A DNA stretch of 19,268 nucleotides, from positions 1 through 19,268 of the forward strand of contig UWSL01000016.1 in NCBI GenBank assembly GCA_900552975.1, read 5' to 3'. Each line of letters begins with the position of its first letter. Positions within the stretch are counted from its first letter, which is position 1. Below the pieces are notes generated by a model. That model worked only from the letters and a program-made list of their open reading frames with translations, did no database searches and was not told the origin of the DNA. This stretch comes from an uncultured Mycoplasmatota bacterium. Lineage in GTDB: Bacteria; Bacillota_I; Bacilli_A; RF39; UBA660. Position numbers and translations under genes: made by a program. Shown here in pieces: positions 7,162 through 14,985 of the stretch.

Positions 7162-9040
7162 TATAATCTCCTACCTTTTTTTCGATATTAATCGTAACAT
7201 AACTATCAGTATATTGCGTAGCTGTAAAGGTAAAATCATCCACATCACGTGGCTGATTATTTAGAGGAATATTAAAGTAATTTGTTACGCCATTTTTAAC
7301 ATAAAACCAACTTGAATCATAATTTTCAGAAGAAACAGATAATAACTTTATACTTATTGATTCCCCAGTATTTAAGTAAATACTTTGGCGTTTACCAATT
7401 TCAAATGTTTTAGTTGTCATAAATGATAAATTTTCTTGTTCATTTTTAGAAGGATATCGTTTAATAACAGTTGGACTTTCTTTAAATGTTCTTTCGTTGA
7501 CACTTGTTTGATAAGGAAGAGTAATGTTATATAAGCTATTACATCTACGGAAAGCTGATGAACCTATTTCAAGAAGTTGACTATTTTCTGATATATTTAC
7601 CTTGTTTAAAGAACTGGCACCATAAAAGGCATGACCACCAATTCTAGTTATTTTATCAGGAATGTCAATAGCGGTTAGAGAAGTACATTCTTCAAAAGTA
7701 CTACCACGTATTTCAGTTAAATTTTGGGATAATTTAACATATACCAAATTAGTCGCTTTATAAAATGTTTCGCCACCCATTTCATTTAACGTATCTGGAA
7801 GACTTATTTTAAGAAGAGAATGGCAATTATAAAAAGCTCCACCACCTAAGTATTCTAATTTGCTAGGGAGTTTTACTTCTTTCAGACTATAATCATTTTT
7901 AAAAGCTTGACCTCTTATTTCAACAAGGGTATTGGGAAGATTTACTTCTTTTAAAAATGGCATGTTAGAAAAAGTATTACCACGAAGAGCAATTACATTT
8001 TTACCATTATATTTTTCAGGTATGGTTACCCTTGTAAAATTAGTTAGACCAAATGTATAAAAACGAACAGCATATCCATCACCTTGAGCCTCATAAAGAA
8101 TACGAGGTTTAATAAATACAAGACAAGGGATGATAATGGCTATAATAAGGCCGATTTTAAAGAATTGCTTTGAAGTATCTTTAACTAAGTTTTCTTTATA
8201 ACTCATTACGATATCTGATATTTTTTCATTAGGACGCGCTTTTACTTCGCGCATGATGGCTTTTTCTAAGTTAACATTTCTTGTAAGGAAGAAAAAAATA
8301 AGTAAAATAACTAATCCAATAATATAGGTTAATAAAGGAAAATGAAAGAATACTAAGGTAATATAGAGACATGTTAAGATAGAAAAAATGATATTTAAAA
8401 TATTTTTTCTTTTCAAAAGATTAGATGGGATTTGATTTTCTTGAGTATCAATTGCTGAATTTTTGATTTCTCTATTTATCAAAGTTTCAAGGATAAAATT
8501 TTCTGTTTGCATATAGATGTTGTCAAAAGAAGAAGGTGTAACATATGATTCTTTAACGTACTCTGTACCACAATTAGGACAAGTCTTATCACTAGGAGAT
8601 AAAATAGTTTGGCATTTAGGACATTGAGGTTTATCGTTGATAATACTAGAATAGTTGTTTGATAATGGTGGAACTTTTTTAATAAGAGCCCCATAAGGAT
8701 TTATAACTTTTTTTGTTACACTAAGTATTGGAATAATAAAAAAAGCGCCAACAAAAACTAACATTGTATCAGTGATCATCGTCTTTTCTGGCGAAATAAA
8801 ATCAAAAATTAGTAAAAGAACGAAGCGTAAGATGATTAATCTAATTAAAGTCGTCTTACTATCATCTTTGGAAATTAAATTGGAAAGGGGCCACAAGAAA
8901 AAAACAATCATGTGTATTGTTATAAAAAGCTCAGTAAAAATAGCGAAACCTATTCCTACATCATCATTAGCGGATGCAAAAACAAGCGTTGGCATAAGAA
9001 CAAACATAGCTAGTAAAATTAAATTAGATTTTTTTTTCAT
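7154..9040 (-). CDS. Polytopic membrane protein with zinc ribbon and BspA-like LRR domain
   Basis: The 628 residues start with a signal-like helix (5-25) and further helices at ~30-52, 64-82 and 92-110. A zinc ribbon (C140, C143, C154, C157) follows, then helices at ~215-254 and ~294-312. Residues ~325-525 hold about eight BspA-type leucine-rich repeats with a period near 23, each ending in an R/G-G-x-x-F-like turn: RGNTF, RGQAF, GGGAF, GGETF, RGSTF, GGHAF, GSSAF, NERTF. The last ~90 residues look like a beta-sandwich. LRR and C-terminal domains probably lie outside the membrane and the ribbon inside; this is inference. It is the first gene of the radical SAM operon, with GAGGTG before the ATG, and its stop overlaps the enzyme's start. 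A zinc ribbon recurs in the last gene of the same operon. A sensor, receptor or docking role is possible but unproven. Confidence 0.8.
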   Translation of the reverse strand: MKKKSNLILLAMFVLMPTLVFASANDDVGIGFAIFTELFITIHMIVFFLWPLSNLISKDDSKTTLIRLIILRFVLLLIFDFISPEKTMITDTMLVFVGAFFIIPILSVTKKVINPYGALIKKVPPLSNNYSSIINDKPQCPKCQTILSPSDKTCPNCGTEYVKESYVTPSSFDNIYMQTENFILETLINREIKNSAIDTQENQIPSNLLKRKNILNIIFSILTCLYITLVFFHFPLLTYIIGLVILLIFFFLTRNVNLEKAIMREVKARPNEKISDIVMSYKENLVKDTSKQFFKIGLIIAIIIPCLVFIKPRILYEAQGDGYAVRFYTFGLTNFTRVTIPEKYNGKNVIALRGNTFSNMPFLKEVNLPNTLVEIRGQAFKNDYSLKEVKLPSKLEYLGGGAFYNCHSLLKISLPDTLNEMGGETFYKATNLVYVKLSQNLTEIRGSTFEECTSLTAIDIPDKITRIGGHAFYGASSLNKVNISENSQLLEIGSSAFRRCNSLYNITLPYQTSVNERTFKESPTVIKRYPSKNEQENLSFMTTKTFEIGKRQSIYLNTGESISIKLLSVSSENYDSSWFYVKNGVTNYFNIPLNNQPRDVDDFTFTATQYTDSYVTINIEKKVGDYNA

Positions 9041-9082
9041 ATAAACACCTCAACAACATTTTTATTCTTCTTATATTATTTT

Positions 9083-9091
9083 ATTATAACA
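9083..9091 (-). promoter_or_regulatory. Extended -10 promoter of the radical SAM operon
   Basis: The minus strand reads TGTTATAAT about 43 bases before the LRR-gene start. The extended TGn compensates for a poor -35. It lies in the 77-base gap after the pyrophosphatase-VOC gene. Confidence 0.6.
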
Positions 9092-9117
9092 TATGTTAAA
9101 GGAAGAATATATAATAT

Positions 9118-9819
9118 TTAGTTATTAAAACGAATTAAATAACCATCAGGATCTTGCAATAAAAATTCTGAGTCTTGATATATTTGACCAGCTACTTCAT
9201 ATTCGCTTATTTTTAATGGAAGAAAAAAAGAAATATTATTATTTTTTAACTTATTATAATAATCTACAATATTGGATAAAGACATACTTATATTTATTCC
9301 ATTACCAAATGGATATTTAAGTTCACCTACCTGCCAGTTATCATTTATTTCTTCAATCATTATTTGATTTTTTTCTAATTGTAAAAAGCAAAATTTATTT
9401 TGAGGGCGTTCATAGAGGATATGAAAGCCTATTTTTTGGTAAAAGGCTTTACTTTGGATAATATTAGAAACACTTAATTCGGGAATCAAGCTATTAAAAT
9501 CAATATCACTGGTAATTATTTCATAGTCGGTAGGTTTTTCTTGAAATTCAATTAGGGATGAAATAGCTTCTTTACTATATGCTTTATCAGAAATAATTAA
9601 TTTATCTTCATGAGGATGATGTATTATGGCAATACATTTTCCACGATACTTTTTTACCGGCTTAAAAAGACCTAAAATGTAACATTTTATTAATTTTTCT
9701 TCGATAATTGTAAAGCCATAGTTTATTGGATAGATAATTGAATTTTCTTTGCTTCCTATGGGATGATCAATTGTAACAATAATTTCTTTATTTAAATATT
9801 CTTCTATTTTTTTCATCAT
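9118..9819 (-). CDS. Inorganic pyrophosphatase-like domain fused to a VOC (glyoxalase/bleomycin-resistance) domain
   Basis: Residues 1 to ~97 follow the short clostridial family I pyrophosphatases: EIIVTIDHPIGSKEN, YPINYGF, CYILGLFKPVKKYRGKCIAIIHH, and LIEFQEK. The Asp-rich metal-binding loop that normally follows YPxNYG (DGExxDA in this group, DGDPxD in typical ones) is shortened here and reads IIEEKLIKC, with no Asp. Phosphate hydrolysis is therefore doubtful. Residues ~108-233 are a VOC domain: IPELSVSNIIQSKAFYQKIGF at its start, IMIEE, and FLLQDPDGYLIRF at its end, as in bleomycin-resistance or glyoxalase-like proteins. The fusion is uninterrupted. Two in-frame ATGs (9819 and 9816) are five and eight bases from AGGAG; either may be used. 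It has its own promoter and sits just upstream of the radical SAM operon promoter without a visible terminator. Confidence 0.8.
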   Translation of the reverse strand: MMKKIEEYLNKEIIVTIDHPIGSKENSIIYPINYGFTIIEEKLIKCYILGLFKPVKKYRGKCIAIIHHPHEDKLIISDKAYSKEAISSLIEFQEKPTDYEIITSDIDFNSLIPELSVSNIIQSKAFYQKIGFHILYERPQNKFCFLQLEKNQIMIEEINDNWQVGELKYPFGNGINISMSLSNIVDYYNKLKNNNISFFLPLKISEYEVAGQIYQDSEFLLQDPDGYLIRFNN

Positions 9820-9840
9820 AATTACTCCTAATTTAGCTTG

Positions 9841-9869
9841 ATTATAGCATAGAGAACTTGAAAGTTAAA
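9841..9869 (-). promoter_or_regulatory. Promoter of the pyrophosphatase-VOC gene
   Basis: On the minus strand TTTAAC (9864-9869) and TATAAT (9841-9846) are separated by 17 bases, and the -10 is extended (TGCTATAAT). It lies 21 bases before the start codon. Confidence 0.6.
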
Positions 9870-9882
9870 GATGGTGAAACAC

Positions 9883-9916
9883 AAAAAAAGATAAAATGTT
9901 TTTTTCATTTTACCTT
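9883..9916 (-). terminator. Strong terminator after the triple-repeat protein gene
   Basis: AAGGTAAAATG and CATTTTATCTT pair over 11 bp (one G-U) around seven A residues on the minus strand, followed by a T-run at 9883-9887. Confidence 0.8.
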
Positions 9917-9923
9917 GTTTTTT

Positions 9924-11096
9924 CTAGTTTGATGGGGAATTAAATTCAACTAATTCTGGACTATACATAATAGCGCCTGATAAACTGGTTTCCTTAGTTT
10001 TAAAATTACGCATTACATAAATACTAATTGGATATTCATTATTCGTCGGTTCTCCTACTTGTTCTAGATATACACAATCACTAGTATTATCTTTGCATGT
10101 ATAAGTTCCTTCTAATTTGTATATTTTAGTATCAAATTTACTTTGGTAATAGCCTACAAATAAAGCGTTAGTAGCTTTGATGCTAGCAACATTTTCTTCA
10201 TGATATAAACCAGATTTTTTAGATTGTGCAATGAAAAGATCAAGAATTTCTTCTTTTGTAAGATTATACTCATCTGTAGAGCCAACTTCGCTATTACTAT
10301 CTTGATTAGAATCAGTAGCTGTATAAAGATTAGTTACAGTATCATTTTGCATTTCAACATAGAAGTTAAATTTGTAAGATCCATCACTATTCTTATCTTG
10401 TTCTTGTTCAACATAAACACAAGATGAATCATTGTTACTGCACTTATAATTACTTTCAATTTGATATGTTATTGTATCTTTTTCTTTTTGAACATATTCT
10501 ACTTTAGTAAAGTTCCAACTTGTTAAATTTTTTTCATTTAATAAGTTTTTACTAGTATAGAATTCTTTAATAGCTTTTTTTACTTTATCATGAAGATTAG
10601 TATCAGAATCAAGAGTTGTATTATCTTCAACAACTTTATTGTTAACAAAAGTGTTAGAAATATTTTTAATAGCTAACTTAGAGTTATTTTCTTCAACATC
10701 TAGATAAAGAATGAATGAATAAACATTATTCTTTGGTTCAGATGCTTGTTCTTGGTAAACACAGCTATCAGTTTTGTCTAAGCAGGCATAAGATCCTGTT
10801 ACTTTGTAAATAAAATTACCATTGTTTTCATAGTAACCAATGTACTCTACTTTATCAATATTCCAAAAAGAAAGATTCTTTTTATCAACAAAACCTTTTT
10901 CATAATAATATTCTTTTAATAAAGTAATTATAGAATCACTGGTTACACTAGTAGCTTTTTTAATGTCAGTAACATTAGTCTCTTTTTTATTTGAGCCCTT
11001 TAAATTATGTTGGTAAAAGTAAAAACCAACTGTTCCCCCTATTATTAAGATTAAGACAATCGCGATGATGATTATTGTTTTTTTATTCTTTTTCAT
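9924..11096 (-). CDS. Membrane-anchored extracytoplasmic protein with three tandem ~95-residue repeats
   Basis: I choose the ATG at 11094-11096 (MKKNKKT, preceded by GAGGAG); the in-frame ATG at 11198 lies upstream of the promoter and encodes no signal. The 390 residues have one N-terminal helix (8-28) and then three repeats at about 51-146, 165-258 and 277-375. Each has a helix, a W/K-x-x-x-x-V/L-x-Y stretch, a beta strand ending in Y-x-C, six residues, then C-V-Y-x-E-Q. The six Cys (C105/C112, C219/C226, C334/C341) are the only ones in the protein and probably form one small disulfide loop per repeat. I recognise no family. The net-acidic linkers and anchor suggest a position outside the membrane. 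It may be cotranscribed with the secreted protein upstream, but has its own promoter. Confidence 0.75.
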   Translation of the reverse strand: MKKNKKTIIIIAIVLILIIGGTVGFYFYQHNLKGSNKKETNVTDIKKATSVTSDSIITLLKEYYYEKGFVDKKNLSFWNIDKVEYIGYYENNGNFIYKVTGSYACLDKTDSCVYQEQASEPKNNVYSFILYLDVEENNSKLAIKNISNTFVNNKVVEDNTTLDSDTNLHDKVKKAIKEFYTSKNLLNEKNLTSWNFTKVEYVQKEKDTITYQIESNYKCSNNDSSCVYVEQEQDKNSDGSYKFNFYVEMQNDTVTNLYTATDSNQDSNSEVGSTDEYNLTKEEILDLFIAQSKKSGLYHEENVASIKATNALFVGYYQSKFDTKIYKLEGTYTCKDNTSDCVYLEQVGEPTNNEYPISIYVMRNFKTKETSLSGAIMYSPELVEFNSPSN

Positions 11097-11139
11097 ATAA
11101 ACTCCTCTTATATACAGAAAAATTCCTTTCCTTAACTTG

Positions 11140-11168
11140 ATAATATCATTATACAGTAAAATTGTAAA
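11140..11168 (-). promoter_or_regulatory. Promoter of the triple-repeat protein gene
   Basis: TTTACA (11163-11168) and TATTAT (11140-11145) are 17 bases apart on the minus strand. An overlapping TGTATAAT is an alternative -10. Either places transcription start downstream of the spurious ATG at 11198, supporting the start at 11096. Confidence 0.6.
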
Positions 11169-11216
11169 CAAAAATTTTTTCGATATATAAATTGACATTT
11201 CTTTATAAGCTAATTC

Positions 11217-11684
11217 TTAAGATAAGATAGATTGATAACTATTCTCGTCACTAGTTATAGTAATGTGATAGGCATTACCATAATGAGCATTAATTTGAAC
11301 AGGATTTAGGGTAATAATTGAAGAAGCTGGGTAATTATCTTCGTAATTAGGTTCAACATACTCGGTTACAATTTTAAAGGTTAAAGTTAAATCTGTAATA
11401 TCAGAGGCATTATTAAAATCTTGTTTGCTTAAAGAATAAGTTAAGTTATCATTATGTTTAATTAAAGATTTATTAGCATTGGAAACTCCCCCACTACCAG
11501 AAGCATCTTTAGTTTCATATTCGATTAGGAGTAAACCAAAATCTTTTGGAACATCTAAGTTAATTTGCAAGATTATTTCGTCAGCAGAAGTTTCGTTTTT
11601 TTCCACCTTATTATTTTTATTTATAATAAGACATAAGATAATACTGAGTAGAATGATAAGAAAAATTATTTTTTTGCGATGCAT
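11217..11684 (-). CDS. Small membrane-anchored or secreted protein, function unknown
   Basis: The 155 residues open with MHRKKIIFLIILLSIILCLI, a signal peptide or uncleaved anchor; the Cys at 18 does not fit a good lipobox. The remainder is hydrophilic and probably beta-rich, with a Gly/Ser segment (KDASGSGGVSNANKS) near 60-74 and strands around LTFKIVTEYVEP and HYGNAYHITITSD. AAAGGAG lies eight bases before the ATG. It is upstream of and codirectional with the triple-repeat protein, 120 bases away, so both may serve the cell envelope. I recognise no family. Confidence 0.7.
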   Translation of the reverse strand: MHRKKIIFLIILLSIILCLIINKNNKVEKNETSADEIILQINLDVPKDFGLLLIEYETKDASGSGGVSNANKSLIKHNDNLTYSLSKQDFNNASDITDLTLTFKIVTEYVEPNYEDNYPASSIITLNPVQINAHYGNAYHITITSDENSYQSILS

Positions 11685-12017
11685 AGTTTTATCTCCTTTC
11701 CGCGTTCATTTTATAATTATTGAGTATTAAATATAAGGAAATAGAACTAGAGTTTATTGGAAGCAAAGAAAAATAATTAATTAACCGCTAAAAATTTAAT
11801 TAGAGTTAAGACGATGATTATTTTTATTATCATAATATTAATACTCGTCAAGGTAAATTTCTTATTATCTAAAAAGTGGCACTAGGTGGCGTATTTTTGT
11901 ATTTAAGGATTTATATCATCTTAAACACAATTTTTCTTTCATATAAAAAAACAGATTAGCTCTGTTTTAATAAAATTATTGAATAACACAGAAAACATAA
12001 AATGTCTATTTAGATAA
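11685..12017. other. Intergenic region without a firm gene
   Basis: Apart from the terminator at 11943-11968, I see only a 23-codon plus-strand frame at 11814-11885 for a very hydrophobic peptide with a K-K-W-H end. It has no good ribosome site and may be chance in AT-rich DNA. Confidence 0.4.
11943..11968 (-). terminator. Terminator after the first membrane XRE regulator
   Basis: AAAACAGA and TCTGTTTT pair around GCTAA on the minus strand, followed by more T residues, about 50 bases after the stop of the gene ending at 12018. Confidence 0.75.
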
Positions 12018-12740
12018 TTATTTCTCAGTAGAGACACAATATTTTTCAATGTTAGTAGAATCATAAGATTGATTTTTTAAAATTTTATAATATTCATTTT
12101 TGGTATCTTTTTGGCATCTGATGACATCATAAAAGGGGGTGTCATAATAAATAGTTGTATCTGACCAAACTTTTTTAATAGCAAAGCGAGGAGCTTGGTG
12201 GATATTAACAACACTTAAATAATCAATAAAAATTAACATAGTAATAAATAGAATTAGGAAAACTAGATTAATAAGTATTCTATTGCATAAACGAAGCTTT
12301 TTGGTAAAATATGCAACACCAATTAAGGAAAAAATAGCCCCAAGGATGGAATAAACACTTCCCCAACTACTTTCACTAGGAAAGATAGTTAAGGCAGTAA
12401 TGGCTATTAAAAGGCCAAATGACAGAAAAAGGACACCGATTAAGTTATTTTTGAATGTTAAGGTTTTATTAGAATAATCGATAGTATTTATGATATTTTC
12501 TTCTAATTTTTCTTGATAAGATGCTTTGCTCACTTCTTCTCCACTTATTAAATCATTAATTGAAATATCGAGAATTTCACATAGTGGTTTAAATAAGGCA
12601 AGGTCTGGCATATTACGGCCATTTTCCCAGTTACTTATTGATTTATCGGTAACCCCTAATTTTTCTGCTAAGGCACTTTGCGTTAATTTTTTCTTTTTGC
12701 GGCAAGTCATAATAAACTTACCAATTTTTTCTTGATTCAT
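12018..12740 (-). CDS. XRE-family regulator with three membrane helices
   Basis: Residues ~5-65 form a Cro/C1-type HTH (KIGKFIMTCRKKKKLTQSAL, VTDKSISNWENGRNMPD, LCEILDISINDLISGE). After a linker come three helices at about 100-118, 127-145 and 155-173, which would put the C-terminal ~65 residues outside the cell. That tail has two Cys (C209, C235) that could pair. Membrane-bound XRE proteins of this form are common in Bacillota. The signal sensed and the targets are unknown. AAGGAATGA precedes the ATG. It is immediately downstream of a second membrane XRE gene, separated by a terminator-like hairpin, so the two are probably independently transcribed. Confidence 0.85.
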   Translation of the reverse strand: MNQEKIGKFIMTCRKKKKLTQSALAEKLGVTDKSISNWENGRNMPDLALFKPLCEILDISINDLISGEEVSKASYQEKLEENIINTIDYSNKTLTFKNNLIGVLFLSFGLLIAITALTIFPSESSWGSVYSILGAIFSLIGVAYFTKKLRLCNRILINLVFLILFITMLIFIDYLSVVNIHQAPRFAIKKVWSDTTIYYDTPFYDVIRCQKDTKNEYYKILKNQSYDSTNIEKYCVSTEK

Positions 12741-12832
12741 ATAATCATTCCTTCCTGTTTCATTGTATTAAAAGAAATAAATTTATAACAGGAAATAAAT
12801 CTAGAGTTGGTTTTAAATTCTTGATAAATGGT

Positions 12833-12865
12833 AAAATTGTTAATTTTTTATAGTGAAATTAACAA
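12833..12865 (-). terminator. Probable terminator after the second membrane XRE regulator
   Basis: TTGTTAATTT and AAATTAACAA pair perfectly around a 9-base loop on the minus strand, followed by TTTT. The stem includes the TAA stop at 12859-12861. Confidence 0.6.
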
Positions 12866-13422
12866 GTTCCGCCATTATCTTTAAAATATGTATCGATGTA
12901 TTCAACAAGATTTTTACCTTTTTTAAATTCTTTATCTTTAAGTAGGTCTGTAATATACTCACTACCACTAGCATCAATTATGTTATCATTATTATCTGAT
13001 TCAATAAGATAATTGTATTCTTTATTATTCATGGTACACGTTAAAGTAACTGATTGATTTTCGACAGATACTTCTGAGGATGATTTGAACATCATAAATA
13101 TAATAAAAGATATGATCATTAAGATCACATAGATAATAAAAAAGATTCCTGCTATTTTTAAAATCTTAATAATTATGCCGGCTAATTTTTCAGTATTACT
13201 AACCTTTTCAATGATGACTGACTTAATGTCATTGTTAAGTAATTCATCTATGCTGATATTTAAGACTTTAGATAATAATTTTAATTGCTCGGGATTAGGA
13301 GATGTTTCACCTAGTTCCCAATTGGAGATTGTTTGTCTAGTAACATCAACTTTCTCCGCTAGTTGTTCTTGACTTAATTTATTTTCTTTTCTTAATTTTA
13401 AAATGTTTTCGCCTAATTTCAT
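12859..13422 (-). CDS. XRE-family regulator with one membrane helix and short external domain
   Basis: I place the start at 13420-13422 (MKLGENILKLRKENKLSQEQ) because AAAGGAAGG lies just upstream and a TATAAT at 13445-13450 precedes it; an in-frame ATG at 13512 is upstream of that promoter. The protein has 187 residues: XRE HTH at ~3-63 (VTRQTISNWELGETSPNP is the recognition region), a linker, one long helix at ~85-112, and an external domain of ~75 residues with C129 and the C-terminal C187, a possible disulfide. The domain order matches the neighbour at 12018, but the membrane parts differ. Ligand and targets are unknown. Confidence 0.85.
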   Translation of the reverse strand: MKLGENILKLRKENKLSQEQLAEKVDVTRQTISNWELGETSPNPEQLKLLSKVLNISIDELLNNDIKSVIIEKVSNTEKLAGIIIKILKIAGIFFIIYVILMIISFIIFMMFKSSSEVSVENQSVTLTCTMNNKEYNYLIESDNNDNIIDASGSEYITDLLKDKEFKKGKNLVEYIDTYFKDNGGTC

Positions 13423-13444
13423 TTTAACCTTCCTTTCGCTCTTA

Positions 13445-13450
13445 ATTATA
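13445..13450 (-). promoter_or_regulatory. Possible -10 element for the one-helix XRE gene
   Basis: TATAAT on the minus strand, 22 bases before the chosen start; no good -35 was seen. Confidence 0.4.
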
Positions 13451-13559
13451 TCGAAAATATTTAATAATTTTCTACCAAAGAATTTTGGAAATAGCGCAAA
13501 TTTTTTTAACATTTAATTTTTCTCTAGTGTTTTAGATAGTTCTTAGGAGATTGAAAAAA

Positions 13560-14442
13560 TTAAAATAAGCTTAATTGTTTTTCAGCTTCTTCTTTTTTAT
13601 AAGCAGCAATTATGTCAGACATTTGATAAAGAAGGCCATATTTTTGACATTCTGTAGTAAAAATTTTGTATAAATGATGATAATTAGGAACAGAGCAATC
13701 GTAACGATCTTTATAATAAGCAAGATATTTTTTTTTTAAGACCAGGGAAATGCTGATCTAATTTTTGGAAATAATAATCACGTTGATTTTCTCTTAAAGT
13801 CATGCCCATATAAGTATGAATAAATTTTGCCCCATTCATAGCTGCGAGTTTTACTAATTTTTTAATATCTTCTTCGCTATCAGTAATAAAAGGTAAAACA
13901 GGATTTAGCATGACGCCAACAAATATTCCATTATCACTTAGTTTTTTGATGGCTTGGAATCTTTTAGAAGAAACACATACGTTAGGTTCGATAAGGCTAG
14001 CTAGATCATCATGAGGGGTAGTAATGGTAAATTTAATGATAACATTATTATGGGAATTAATTTCTTTTAAAAGATCTAGGTCTCGGAGGATTAGATCACT
14101 TTTGGTATCAATAGAAACACCAAAATTATACTTAGCAATTAGCTTTAAAGCTCCCCTAGTCTGTTCGTATTTTGTTTCAAAGGGATTGTAAGTATCGGAC
14201 ATCGCTCCAATGCCGACAACACCATGGACTTTTTTAGCAAGTTCTTTTTCTAAGATATAAAGAGCTTGGTCTTTACCACGGACAATGTCGAAATTTTCAA
14301 TATGATAGCAATTACTTCGACTATCACAATAAATACATTGATGAGGGCAACCACGATATAAATTCATATTATAGTCAATTCCATACCATTCTCTACCATC
14401 TTTAACTTTGCTAAGGATAGTTTTTGCTTTAATAAATTCCAT
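13560..14442 (-). pseudogene. SPL-family radical SAM protein, frameshifted in an A10 tract
   Basis: The first frame (14442 down to a stop at 13711) gives the radical SAM domain: RGCPHQCIYCDSRSNC with the CX3CX2C cluster motif (C32, C36, C39), then GIGAMSDTYNPFE and FTITTPHDDLASLIEP, typical of the spore-photoproduct-lyase-like (SplB/Rv2578c) family. It then runs out of frame at ten A residues (minus strand of 13728-13737) after HFPGLKKK. Removing one A restores LKKKYLAYYKDRYDCSVPNY...EEAEKQLSLF and a TAA at 13560-13562, giving 293 residues, a normal family length. The truncated product would lose about 50 C-terminal residues. A sequencing or assembly error, slippage during expression, phase variation or true decay are all possible. 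The ribosome site is GGGTGG. A decayed FMN reductase gene is directly upstream. Confidence 0.8.
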
Positions 14443-14499
14443 AAGTTTTCCACCCGTTTTTGTAAATTTACTATTTATACTTCGACTAATAGTATAAAC

Positions 14500-14880
14500 T
14501 TAGTTATATGTAGGATTATCTTCAATTTTAAGATTTGCTATATTATCACCAATTATGCCACCTCTTAGAGTATGGTGCATCAAAAAATAAAATAAAATAG
14601 AATTCTTTATTTTTTAAAGAAGCGAAAGTAGCATAACTACGATCTATTAAAGTCTAATAAACCAGTTATTGAATAAAAGTAGACTGGACTTGCTAAGACA
14701 ATAATATCAAAGGTTAACATTTTATTTAAGATAGTTGGAACATTATCTTTAAAGACATAAACACTACTATTTTTGACAATTATTATAGTCTAAGCAACTA
14801 TTTATCTTTTTGTCTCTTAGTTCTAATAACTCAACATTATTTGGTCTTCTAAGGCTCTTTTTTAAATTGCTCACATAACT
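14500..14880 (-). pseudogene. Decayed NAD(P)H-dependent FMN reductase (flavodoxin-fold) gene
   Basis: Three minus-strand frames together rebuild a flavoprotein oxidoreductase: VELLELRDKKINSCLDYNNCQK then a stop, followed in another frame by SSVYVFKDNVPTILNKMLTFDIIVLASPVYFYSITGLL, then LIDRSYATFASLKNKEFYFILF-DAPYSKR, and finally GGIIGDNIANLKIEDNPTYN with TAA at 14500-14502. The LASPVYFYS and LIDR segments are hallmarks of the FMN_red/iron-sulfur flavoprotein family, and the C-x-x-x-x-x-C region matches its cysteine cluster. At least three frameshifts and an absent N-terminus (no SPRKxGNT motif) show it is dead. It fills most of the apparent gap between 14443 and 14985. Confidence 0.75.
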
Positions 14881-14882
14881 TT

Positions 14883-14913
14883 TAGTATTATTCTAAATAT
14901 TTTTATAATACTA
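14883..14913. repeat. Inverted repeat upstream of the FMN reductase pseudogene
   Basis: TAGTATTAT and ATAATACTA are perfect 9-bp arms around 13 bases, just 5' of the pseudogene. It could be a former operator or only a hairpin. Confidence 0.4.
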
Positions 14914-14985
14914 TTTTATATAGTAACATATTTTTTTATGAAAAGGCAAAAGATTACTAAGAAATCAAAAAGATAGTATGTGAGT

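Noticed and set aside
8772..9044. 90-codon plus-strand frame
   Set aside because: Antisense to the N-terminal membrane segment of the LRR protein; composition reflects complementary hydrophobic codons.
11097..11198. Upstream extension of the triple-repeat protein to an earlier ATG
   Set aside because: A good promoter (11140-11168) lies inside the extension, the signal helix starts at the later Met, and the later ATG has GAGGAG.
13423..13512. Upstream extension of the one-helix XRE protein
   Set aside because: The HTH domain begins right at the later Met, which has a strong ribosome site; a TATAAT falls within the extension.
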